Shown: in pieces, positions 1-6,053 of the stretch
Numbering within the stretch: position 1 is the stretch's first letter
Layout: every line of letters begins with the position of its first letter
Assembly: GCA_003649515.1 (NCBI GenBank)
Contig: QMSC01000011.1
Location: 1-16,689 of the forward strand
Length of the DNA stretch: 16,689 nt
Direction of reading: 5' to 3'
From: Thermoprotei archaeon
Lineage (GTDB): Archaea > Thermoproteota > Thermoprotei > Thermofilales > B20-G17
Notes under the pieces: model-generated
What the model saw: the letters and a program-made list of their open reading frames with translations, nothing else
Databases searched by the model: none
What the model was told of the DNA's origin: nothing
Made by a program: the position numbers and the translations under genes

Positions 1-9
1 GAGACCCCT

Positions 10-351
10 ATGTCTGCTCCATCTAGGACGTACCTGTATATTAGCGATCTCTTCAGGCCCCTGCCGTACAGCTTCAGCGAGATCCTGGAGGCTTGGGAGG
101 AGGACAGGATGAGACCCTTCGAGCTGGTGAGGGACTTTGTGGAGGAGGAGCTGGGCGAGATAAGGGATGTGAGACTCTATGGTGCCTACCTCGACCTCGA
201 GACTATGACAGCTGTCATAGAGTACATGGTGGACTTCAGGGGAGAAGGTAGGAGGGGGACGTACGGTGTGAAGATAGTGCATGCAAGAGATCTTAAAAGG
301 GCTATAATGGAGTACTATGAGGCTGAGAGAACGGGCAAGTTAATTAGGTAG
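10..351 (+). CDS. Unrecognised 113-aa protein
   Basis: Open frame of 113 codons ending in TAG. I do not recognise the family. The protein is soluble, with no signal peptide or membrane segment: an acidic helical N-terminal half (residues about 20-55, rich in Glu/Asp/Arg), a probable beta hairpin around residues 55-82 (YGAYLDLETMTAVIEYMVDF) and a basic C-terminal helix (residues 92-110). Codon use, with AGG/AGA arginine and many GAG codons, looks genuinely coding. The first ATG lies only 9 bases from the window edge and no stop precedes it, so the true start could be upstream. A G/C-rich hairpin lies 19 bases past the stop. It shares no strand or spacing with the defence genes further on and is probably unrelated to them. 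Confidence 0.7.
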   Translation: MSAPSRTYLYISDLFRPLPYSFSEILEAWEEDRMRPFELVRDFVEEELGEIRDVRLYGAYLDLETMTAVIEYMVDFRGEGRRGTYGVKIVHARDLKRAIMEYYEAERTGKLIR

Positions 352-369
352 CAACATCATACGACTAAG

Positions 370-382
370 CCCCCAGCGGGGG
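370..382 (+). terminator. GC hairpin after the first gene
   Basis: CCCCC-AGC-GGGGG forms a perfect 5-bp stem with a 3-base loop, 19 bases after the stop of the 113-aa gene. No T-tract follows, so it is not a typical archaeal terminator, which is mainly a T-run. It could instead be an RNA-stabilising hairpin or a chance structure that also supplies a G-rich ribosome-site-like stretch for the ORF at 389. Confidence 0.3.
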
Positions 383-388
383 AGACCA

Positions 389-478
389 ATGATTGGGAGA
401 AGATTCATAATAACCATGAAGGAGTTTGAAGTTAGGATTTTTGCTCTGAAATCGAAGTCTCTAAACAGGTTCTACTGA
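389..478 (+). CDS. Possible 29-aa small ORF or fragment
   Basis: ATG at 389, stop TGA at 476-478, preceded by a G-rich GGGGGAGACC stretch that could act as a ribosome site. The peptide (MIGRRFIITMKEFEVRIFAL, then KSKSLNRFY) is basic with a plausible beta strand, but it is short and matches nothing I recognise. It may equally be the start of a larger gene whose remainder has decayed, since the following 140 bases hold no open frame. Low confidence. Confidence 0.2.
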   Translation: MIGRRFIITMKEFEVRIFALKSKSLNRFY

Positions 479-553
479 GTAAAGCGATATAATCCCTTAT
501 TAGGGTTCTTGAATTATCATCGAGATACCCTAAATTTTGACTGTATGATCTAA

Positions 554-723
554 AGCGAGTCCCTGGACAAGTTATCTCTATCGATAGTTCTCCAGATACT
601 AATTCTCGCCTGCTTTAACTCCACCACCCGATAAGCGAGGAGGAATGCAGGGATTGCCCTTACCTCAAGTTCTGCAAGGCCTTCAAGGCTAAGACGGGCG
701 AGTACCCGTGCACATCCAAGTAG
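554..723 (+). pseudogene. Decayed gene with Cys-cluster tail
   Basis: Frame 619-723 has no ATG, GTG or TTG start but reads like a real C-terminus: ISEEECRDCPYLKFCKAFKA then KTGEYPCTSK and a stop. Its four cysteines (C-x2-C-x5-C-x11-C) suggest a small metal-binding or Fe-S motif. Frame 554-634, one base out of register, gives SLDKLSLSIVLQILILACF before its own stop, so a single frameshift near 617-634 could join the two. The G+C-rich coding-like stretch begins abruptly near 600. I read this as the remnant of a truncated, frameshifted gene. The alternative is a small intact protein with an unconventional start. It ends 19 bases before the basic ORF at 743, so the two may once have been one transcription unit. 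Confidence 0.3.
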
Positions 724-742
724 ACTTTACCGGTGTGAGGTC

Positions 743-868
743 ATGAGGAGGAGAAACAGGCGGAAGGAGAGCAGGCTGAGATCCATCGGGAAGAGTACTA
801 AGAGAGTGAAGAGGAGCTTAACGCTGAAGTCTAAGTACCTAAACCTAGCTAATAGCTACTCGCCTTAG
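743..868 (+). CDS. 41-aa highly basic small protein
   Basis: ATG at 743 preceded by GTGAGG (734-739), a good archaeal ribosome site, and ending in TAG at 866-868. The peptide begins MRRRNRRKESRLRSIGKSTK and about fifteen of 41 residues are Arg or Lys, with a less charged tail (YLNLANSYSP). It has no transmembrane segment. Such composition suggests nucleic-acid binding, but I do not recognise the family. Its stop overlaps the stop of the convergent minus-strand 87-aa gene, and a T-rich stretch follows at once. The gene is too short for coding statistics; the ribosome site, clean frame and flanking T-tract are the support. Confidence 0.4.
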   Translation: MRRRNRRKESRLRSIGKSTKRVKRSLTLKSKYLNLANSYSP

Positions 869-1128
869 CTTTTTATAATTCTTTTTAGCTCGCGCTTCAG
901 CATCTTTAGTCTCTCCCTCCGCTCGGGGAATCGGTCTAGAAGATAGAGTGAGGGATTGCCCTCGATCTCTTCCATTATCTCTAGGACGTCCGATGAGGAG
1001 CGCATGCCGTGTTCCAGCATTTCCCTTAGGCAACCTAAGGCCCAGTTCAGGGACGCTCTCTTTTTAATCCCTCTAATGAACTCTAGGATTACTCCCTCAG
1101 CCCTCCTACGATAATAGTCGTGCATCAT
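865..1128 (-). CDS. Unrecognised 87-aa helical protein
   Basis: Complete 87-codon frame starting ATGATG and ending TAA. It appears all-helical and charged: helices about residues 5-22 (RRRAEGVILEFIRGIKK), 26-55 and 64-86 (RFPERRERLKMLKRELKRII). There is no cysteine cluster or catalytic motif. The start overlaps the stop of the 101-aa gene by one base (TAATG), so the two are almost certainly translated together from one transcript. A small two-gene unit of this kind can be a toxin-antitoxin pair, but no known toxin or antitoxin motif is visible and I do not claim one. The 3' end overlaps the 41-aa ORF on the other strand. Confidence 0.6.
   Translation of the reverse strand: MMHDYYRRRAEGVILEFIRGIKKRASLNWALGCLREMLEHGMRSSSDVLEIMEEIEGNPSLYLLDRFPERRERLKMLKRELKRIIKS
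870..886 (+). terminator. T-rich terminator after basic ORF
   Basis: Two T5 runs (870-874 and 882-886) separated by ATAATTC follow the stop of the 41-aa ORF directly. Archaeal RNA polymerase terminates at such T-tracts on the sense strand. The tract lies within the 3' end of the convergent 87-aa gene, where it encodes KRIIKS-type residues, so the signal may be incidental. Confidence 0.35.
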
Positions 1129-1433
1129 TACTCAGCGCTCTCCTCGACTACCTCTCCCACGTAGTACTCCTCGACATAGCCTCCATGCTCCCACTGGCCA
1201 GCAACAACCATAAGCTTACCCTCATGCTTCACTACTTTCACGAAGAGTCCCTCATAGGGATTTGGCTCGGGTAGAATGTACTCATCGCCAGTCTCCTCAT
1301 ACTCCCTGAAGCCCCTGACCTTCTCTAAGTCCATCTTTCCTATCTGCTCCTCAACCCTCCTCTTTATATCTTCTTCAAGAGGGATCCAGATATCGCGGTA
1401 CCACTTGACCTTAACCATGCTGGACATCTCCAA
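1128..1433 (-). CDS. Unrecognised 101-aa protein
   Basis: Frame of 101 codons from a TTG at 1433; in-frame ATGs at 1427 and 1418 give 99 and 96 residues. A palindromic TATA box at 1451-1460 lies about 26 bases ahead of 1427-1430, which favours a leaderless start at ATG 1427 (or 1418, MVKVKWYRDIW) over TTG. The protein is acidic, with an N-terminal helical stretch (residues 17-40), a YEETGDEYILPEPNPYEG loop and a beta-rich C-terminal half (FVKVVKHEGKLMVVAGQWEHG), suggesting a small alpha/beta fold. I do not recognise the family. It overlaps the downstream 87-aa gene by one base (TAATG). The EVE-domain gene is 42 bases upstream on the same strand, so readthrough from it is possible. Confidence 0.65.
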   Translation of the reverse strand: MEMSSMVKVKWYRDIWIPLEEDIKRRVEEQIGKMDLEKVRGFREYEETGDEYILPEPNPYEGLFVKVVKHEGKLMVVAGQWEHGGYVEEYYVGEVVEESAE

Positions 1434-1450
1434 GTTATTGGTTTAGCATG

Positions 1451-1460
1451 CCTTATAAGG
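1451..1460 (-). promoter_or_regulatory. TATA box for the 101/87-aa unit
   Basis: CCTTATAAGG, a perfect 10-bp palindrome in the 42-base gap upstream of the 101-aa gene. Its centre is about 28 bases from ATG 1427, the usual spacing of a crenarchaeal TATA box to a leaderless start. Confidence 0.5.
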
Positions 1461-1475
1461 GTGCCTAAGTGAGAG

Positions 1476-1901
1476 CTATTTTAGGTGCCTTCTTACCTCT
1501 TCTTCGATTACCTTGTAGTCTTCCTCGCTGATCCTCAGCATAGCCCTTCTGAGGGGGGCTGACCACCTTTTCTTATTCTTTATAAAGGATAGCTTCTCCA
1601 CAAGAGGCACGAAGTCAATAGGCTTGTCGGGTAAAAGCAATGGCTCTACCTTAACTCTGTACTCGAATATTTCATTTCTGGATTTGACAGGAATAAAGAT
1701 TTGCTCTTGGTTAACATAGGGTTCTGATACAGCTTTGAAGATTCTGCCAATACGCTTGGGAATAACGTAGAAAATCAAGAGGTCACCTGGTTTAACGCTC
1801 ATTATATAATGCTTCCCACGTTCAGAAACACCCCAAACACCTCTTGCTTTAATAACCTCCCAGTTTTCCTCGCTTGTGACGCAAATCCAGTATTTAGGCA
1901 T
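1476..1901 (-). CDS. EVE-domain (PUA-like) protein
   Basis: The 141-aa protein is one complete EVE domain (UPF0310/COG1673 type). Residues 3-10 (KYWICVTS) and 32-46 (YIMSVKPGDLLIFYV) form the diagnostic strand pattern of W/C-V-T-S then K-x-GD. Residues 78-141 give the closing strands and the C-terminal segment with SFIKNKKRWSAPLRRAMLRI. EVE/YTH/ASCH-family folds bind modified bases in DNA or RNA in a hydrophobic pocket, and bacterial EVE domains are often joined to McrBC-like nucleases. Placed divergently, 58 bases from a DNA methyltransferase and beside the DISARM-like genes, it is plausibly a reader of a modified base. That role is inferred; tRNA or rRNA binding is an alternative. ATG at 1901 is preceded by GGATGAG. 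The length is normal for a stand-alone EVE protein. Confidence 0.88.
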   Translation of the reverse strand: MPKYWICVTSEENWEVIKARGVWGVSERGKHYIMSVKPGDLLIFYVIPKRIGRIFKAVSEPYVNQEQIFIPVKSRNEIFEYRVKVEPLLLPDKPIDFVPLVEKLSFIKNKKRWSAPLRRAMLRISEEDYKVIEEEVRRHLK

Positions 1902-1959
1902 GTTCTCATCCTAGTATGAGTAAAGTATAAGTTCCTAAAGAATATTAGTATAGAACGTA
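1902..1959. promoter_or_regulatory. Divergent promoter EVE / methyltransferase
   Basis: The 58-base gap holds AGTATAAGTT near 1924-1933, which reads AACTTATACT on the other strand. It is centred about 26 bases from the EVE start (1901) and about 32 from the methyltransferase start (1960), so one AT-rich box could serve both directions. A second candidate (TATAGAA, about 1950-1956) lies nearer the methyltransferase. GGATGAG just before the EVE ATG is a possible ribosome site. Confidence 0.45.
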
Positions 1960-3432
1960 ATGAAAACAACACGGCTGGTTCATAAAGTCATCAAATTCTG
2001 GGCTAGGAAACCCGTCGAACTCTACCTAAGGGAGATAAAAGATGCCAAGCTAGTTTTGGATCCTTTCGCGGGCTCAGGTACTTCAGGTATGGCGACCGTG
2101 CTAGCAGGGAGCTCTGCTATACTGGCTGACATAAATCCCGTAGCAGTTTTCATCTCTTGGTCTCTCCTAAACAAGAGCACTTTAGAGGAAGAAACTATTA
2201 GGAGATTTCAAGAGCTCTGCAATGAACTAGAGGAAGAGGCTTATGCACTTTTAGTTAACGGTCAGAGGAGAGTTTTGAACTATGCAGTGTGGGTAACGGA
2301 GTTTCAATGCCCTAAGTGCGGCAACTGGGTTGACCCTCGAAGGACAAGGTATAACGGGAAATTGAAGTGTACGCATTGTGGTGCATTATTCTATCCTTTT
2401 ACATCATCAGATAGAAGAGACAAGGTAATATTGCTTTTCTCTGAGAAAAAGGTTATCAGGAATCAGCAATTAATTAGAGAGTACCAGGAAGATGGAAAAG
2501 CCTTTGTCTCAACATCATGGCATCCTAAAGGAGAGTTTAGATACGAGGAACTTGGAAAGAATTTTAGAGAATGTCCCGGAATCCTAGCGCCTAAGCTTGA
2601 GGATCTCTTCACCAAGAGAAACCTATATGTAGCTTCGAAGTTATACGAGGAGATAGAGGACTTCTGGACCGAGGATGCAGATCAAGGAGACCTCCTCAAG
2701 CTGGCTTTTATAGCAGCTCTCCCGCAAGCTACGAAGATGATCCCTCATACAGATTCGAGCGGGCCTTCGTGGAAGTTGCCGAGATACTGGATACCTTACA
2801 TAAGAGAAGAGAGAAACTTCTGCAGGAGCTTCCTGCGGAGGCTGTTCTTAGTCCATAATTTTAAGAAAAATTGGATTAAAGCTGTGGAAAACCATGAAGT
2901 GACGGTATGTTTTGATCTTAATAGCAACTCAAAGTACATATTTGGAACGGGGAGAGAGGTCACAATCCTCAGATACGATGCGCGTATTTTGCTGGACCTT
3001 GACATTAAGGCCGATGTTATAGTAATGGATCCACCACACTACGATGAAGTTCACTATTTCGAACTGCTTTATCTCTGGCAGAAATGGTTAGAGGGCAGAT
3101 ATGGGGATCCTAGATTCAGCGATTACTCCTTTTGGCGCTATGAAATAGATGTTAATGAAGTCGTCGGAAGGACATTTTCCGACTACCTATCCAGCATAGT
3201 TCTCCTAGTTAATAAGTCGGAAAAGCTCGTGAGAAGAAGAGGTAGAATCGTAATAATACTACATAACAGAAGCTCTATGATGTTTAATAAGACTATTAAC
3301 ATGCTCAGAAGAAAAATTGATGGTCACTTTAAAATGGAGATCGAGAGGTACCGGCCTAGGGTTAGGTCGTCGGCACAGGGCATACATGGAAAGGAGAAGT
3401 TCCTGTACATAATAAGATTAATTAAAAATTAA
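1960..3432 (+). CDS. Zn-ribbon DNA methyltransferase (COG1743-like)
   Basis: This 490-aa S-adenosylmethionine-dependent amino-methyltransferase probably makes N6-methyladenine or N4-methylcytosine in DNA. An N-terminal HKVIKFWARKPVELY segment (8-22) matches the start typical of COG1743 enzymes. SAM-binding motif I is DPFAGSGT (34-41), with the acidic ribose contact in ADINP (56-60). A four-cysteine Zn ribbon follows (C117, C120, C137, C140), then a helical insert (150-330) and catalytic motif IV DPPH (357-360, followed by YDEVHYFELLYLW). Motif IV normally ends in Tyr, Trp or Phe; His here is unusual but may be normal for this archaeal subgroup. The gene is transcribed alone on the plus strand and its stop overlaps that of the convergent DrmB/DrmC-like gene. 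It is likely a second modification activity of the island; a solitary methylase is the alternative. Confidence 0.85.
   Translation: MKTTRLVHKVIKFWARKPVELYLREIKDAKLVLDPFAGSGTSGMATVLAGSSAILADINPVAVFISWSLLNKSTLEEETIRRFQELCNELEEEAYALLVNGQRRVLNYAVWVTEFQCPKCGNWVDPRRTRYNGKLKCTHCGALFYPFTSSDRRDKVILLFSEKKVIRNQQLIREYQEDGKAFVSTSWHPKGEFRYEELGKNFRECPGILAPKLEDLFTKRNLYVASKLYEEIEDFWTEDADQGDLLKLAFIAALPQATKMIPHTDSSGPSWKLPRYWIPYIREERNFCRSFLRRLFLVHNFKKNWIKAVENHEVTVCFDLNSNSKYIFGTGREVTILRYDARILLDLDIKADVIVMDPPHYDEVHYFELLYLWQKWLEGRYGDPRFSDYSFWRYEIDVNEVVGRTFSDYLSSIVLLVNKSEKLVRRRGRIVIILHNRSSMMFNKTINMLRRKIDGHFKMEIERYRPRVRSSAQGIHGKEKFLYIIRLIKN
3414..3428 (-). terminator. T-rich tract after DrmB/DrmC-like gene
   Basis: On the minus strand the bases after the stop read as a T-rich run (AATTTTTAATTAATCTTAT type), which could terminate the DrmA/DrmB-DrmC transcript. 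It lies inside the 3' end of the convergent methyltransferase gene, where it encodes IIRLIKN, so it may be only AT-rich coding sequence. Confidence 0.25.
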
Positions 3433-6053
3433 ATCGGCTTAGCGCTCTTCCACATTTCCTCGAACACCTTTACGTTATCTTCCACAGTCTTCGGCTCCAT
3501 CTTAACCTCAATGTGCTCCAAGTTCTTGTAGAGTCCACTCTCCGTGAGGTTTGCAGAGCCCGTTACTGCAAGCTTCCCATCCACGATATACGTCTTAGCA
3601 TGCAGACTCTCCGCGATTCTCACTTCTAAAGTGTCACTCAGGTTCTGTTTAAGTACCTCTAGCGCCTCTAAGTGGTACTTAAACTCGCCTCCTTCAGGCA
3701 TTGAGGTCAAGACTCTGACCCAAACACCCTCTTTAGACTTATCTACGAGCATTCTGGCATACCTTGAAGAGATGAATGGACTTGAAATATCAAGCGATTT
3801 TTCAGCTCTTCTGAGTAGGGGCTCGAGGATTTTCCCAACACTCCTAGAGGTTATGTTGACCCCCGTGGATAATAGGTTATGCAAGCGCTTGATAAAGACA
3901 TGCAGTAACGTCTTACTAGTCGTAAGCACTTGGAATATACCCTCGTTGCAACGCTTTTCAAGCCTGACACAAGCATTACAACCGTCCCAGCAAAGGTAGA
4001 AGCCGTTTCTCTCAAGAATATCGTCAAAGTAATCTTCAAGGTCTTGAATTAACTCTTCCTTAATCTTATTACTTGCTAACAGCACTGTCCTAGCGAGGGC
4101 TATGTCCAGCTCGAGTTCTACTCTATCCAGTTCATCCCTGAAGCTTTGCACTATCTCGTTTATTTTATTCAGTCTATCAGCCTTTCTGGGATCTTCTGTC
4201 CTGAGCTTCCTAATAGTAGCAGTTATAAGCCTAGCCGCCTCGTTCTTACGTTCAGCTGATATATTCTTGAAGTCCCTTTCATGAGCTTCTAAGAATGCGT
4301 TAAGCCATTCTGTGAACTCAAGCAGGAAAGCAGGTAAACCTTTCCTCTTAACATGCTTGATTACGGTATCCACTATCCCGAGACGGCCGTTCTTAGCGTT
4401 CTCCGCAACAAAAACCTTCGCAGCATTTTTGTAGTAGTACCTTGTAAGTATAAAGTTATAGTCCACACCAACTAGTCTAAAGAGAACGTATTGCGTTAAG
4501 AGATGGGTGAGCGAGTGTAGCAACAACCTCCTAGCGAATTTAAGAATTCCATTGTCTATCTCTTTTCTTTTATAATATTTATTGAATTGCTCGAACTCAT
4601 CACCCTCACTTGATATGATATTAGTTAGAGCTTTGGCTAGTTTGTCGTAGTCTAGCCTTCTCCCTAAGCTGTTTAGCAGTACGTATTTGAGAGCTATGTT
4701 CCTTCTTACTTCATCATTCTCGAGGAGTATGGTCTTTATCTCCTCATTAAGCCATTCCATTTTGAAGGAAAGCTCTAGTAGCGATGTCGGTATTGAGTAC
4801 CCTACCTTAGAATTATCGTCAAAGTATATCCTGACGGTAGGCCTGGCCCTGATGAACCAAGTTCCCACCTCTAATCCGTACCACACGGACTCTATCCTAC
4901 GCTTGTCGTAGGCACTGAACACTATCAGTCCCGCGGGTAGCGCTTCTCTGTAAGATGGTATGCCTCCTATACCCGGATAAACCGTTCTTAAGGGATATAC
5001 TTTCGGGTAAGGCTTCCTCCTGAAGTACTTTGCGCTCCAGTATCTCTCTCCGTCACACATACCACTTACCCTTAGTGGACATTTCTTGAATGGGCACTCA
5101 AGGTCGTAGGGGTCGGTAGATAACGCTAATCCTTTATAGCAGAAGTAGACGTAGTCGAGCCTTATTCGCCAGGATCCTCTAGAACCGAGTTCCGCGGGCG
5201 CCTGTTTCTCCCTCTCTCTTAGAATCTCTAAAATCCTCTTCTTATTCCTCACATTTTCTAGCTTCTCCTCTAGCCTAGAGCTGCCCAGTTTAAGGAAGAA
5301 TATGTACCTGCCTCTGCCGCTGGTGTCCACTATCACTAATTCCAGAGACCTCTGCGTGATATCGACTAGCTTTAGCGTGTTTAGTTGTATTATCCTGCCG
5401 ATCCGGTCATACTCGCCTATGATCACATTCTTCCTTCTCCGCCCTAGAGTCTTAGTGAGCACGTTTCCCCATGAATAATCGGTAACCCCCCTAGGCTTGA
5501 CAAGCCACACATGTCTGGCGCCTAGAATCTTCGTTATCTCCTCGTCCCTTCCTCTTTCATAACTGCACCTTGTTAGCTCAAAGGGCGGAACCCTGTACAT
5601 TAAGCTTGTTATGGAGACGTTTGTCGGTGTGCCTTCTCCTCGAGGCTCTTCGACGTTTTCGTAGCTAATCTTATCCAGGTGGTGGTCTATAGTCTCTATG
5701 CCTAGACCCCTATAGCCCACGATACCTTCGACTATTACTCTTCCCCCGCCTCGTGTGACGGGTAGCTCGCTCAGCGATAATAGGTTGATAATATCTTCAG
5801 GCATGCTCCTAGTCTTCTTGACAAGATTCACGAACTCCTCTATGACCGATTTCTTCTCCCTGACCTCACGTAAGGAACTCCAGATTTCGGCTGAAACTCT
5901 GTGAAGTCTTTCTATGATCTTCTCTTTTCCAGTTGTAGAGAGCCTCCCTATCTCTTGGTATAGTTTCATGTGAGCCTTGCTGAGGTACGCTTCAATCTTA
6001 TCAACAATTCTCTCAAGCTCTCTTGAGCCCACAGCATCACCCCGACATGGCAC
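3429..6053 (-). CDS. DUF1998/DrmB-like fused to PLD (DrmC-like)
   Basis: An 874-aa protein. Residues about 20-90 are helical. Residues 95-500 form a mixed body with a cysteine cluster C320-x4-C325-x7-C333. Residues 500-735 resemble DUF1998: RRLLLHSLTHLLTQYVLFRL (508-527), then C688-WDG-C692-NA-C695-x6-C702, a likely Zn site. Residues 740-874 are a single phospholipase-D domain with the HKD motif H818-x-K820-x4-D825 and the GSAN signature (832-835). In DISARM, DUF1998 (DrmB) and PLD (DrmC) are normally separate proteins; here they appear fused. One HKD motif implies an active site built by dimerisation. DrmB pairs with the DrmA helicase, and the DrmA-like gene lies directly upstream, overlapping by 17 bases. 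GTG 6053 gives 874 aa, but GTG at 6032 (residue 8) follows GGGGTGA closely and is the likelier start. Family assignment of the N-terminal half is uncertain. Confidence 0.8.
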   Translation of the reverse strand: MPCRGDAVGSRELERIVDKIEAYLSKAHMKLYQEIGRLSTTGKEKIIERLHRVSAEIWSSLREVREKKSVIEEFVNLVKKTRSMPEDIINLLSLSELPVTRGGGRVIVEGIVGYRGLGIETIDHHLDKISYENVEEPRGEGTPTNVSITSLMYRVPPFELTRCSYERGRDEEITKILGARHVWLVKPRGVTDYSWGNVLTKTLGRRRKNVIIGEYDRIGRIIQLNTLKLVDITQRSLELVIVDTSGRGRYIFFLKLGSSRLEEKLENVRNKKRILEILREREKQAPAELGSRGSWRIRLDYVYFCYKGLALSTDPYDLECPFKKCPLRVSGMCDGERYWSAKYFRRKPYPKVYPLRTVYPGIGGIPSYREALPAGLIVFSAYDKRRIESVWYGLEVGTWFIRARPTVRIYFDDNSKVGYSIPTSLLELSFKMEWLNEEIKTILLENDEVRRNIALKYVLLNSLGRRLDYDKLAKALTNIISSEGDEFEQFNKYYKRKEIDNGILKFARRLLLHSLTHLLTQYVLFRLVGVDYNFILTRYYYKNAAKVFVAENAKNGRLGIVDTVIKHVKRKGLPAFLLEFTEWLNAFLEAHERDFKNISAERKNEAARLITATIRKLRTEDPRKADRLNKINEIVQSFRDELDRVELELDIALARTVLLASNKIKEELIQDLEDYFDDILERNGFYLCWDGCNACVRLEKRCNEGIFQVLTTSKTLLHVFIKRLHNLLSTGVNITSRSVGKILEPLLRRAEKSLDISSPFISSRYARMLVDKSKEGVWVRVLTSMPEGGEFKYHLEALEVLKQNLSDTLEVRIAESLHAKTYIVDGKLAVTGSANLTESGLYKNLEHIEVKMEPKTVEDNVKVFEEMWKSAKPI
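6030..6042 (-). promoter_or_regulatory. Internal ribosome site and GTG start
   Basis: GGGGTGA (minus strand, 6042-6036) overlaps the TGA stop of the DrmA-like gene and lies 3-4 bases before GTG 6032. Its match to the archaeal anti-Shine-Dalgarno favours initiation of the downstream protein at 6032 rather than at GTG 6053, removing seven residues and the 17-base coding overlap. Confidence 0.5.

Noticed and set aside
578..587. CTATCGATAG palindrome as an operator
   Set aside because: A 10-bp dyad in AT-rich sequence is expected by chance and it has no promoter or gene start at the proper distance.
865..1433. Firm toxin-antitoxin call for the 87/101-aa pair
   Set aside because: Size and coupling fit, but neither protein shows PIN, RelE, HEPN, MNT, RHH or AbrB-type features.
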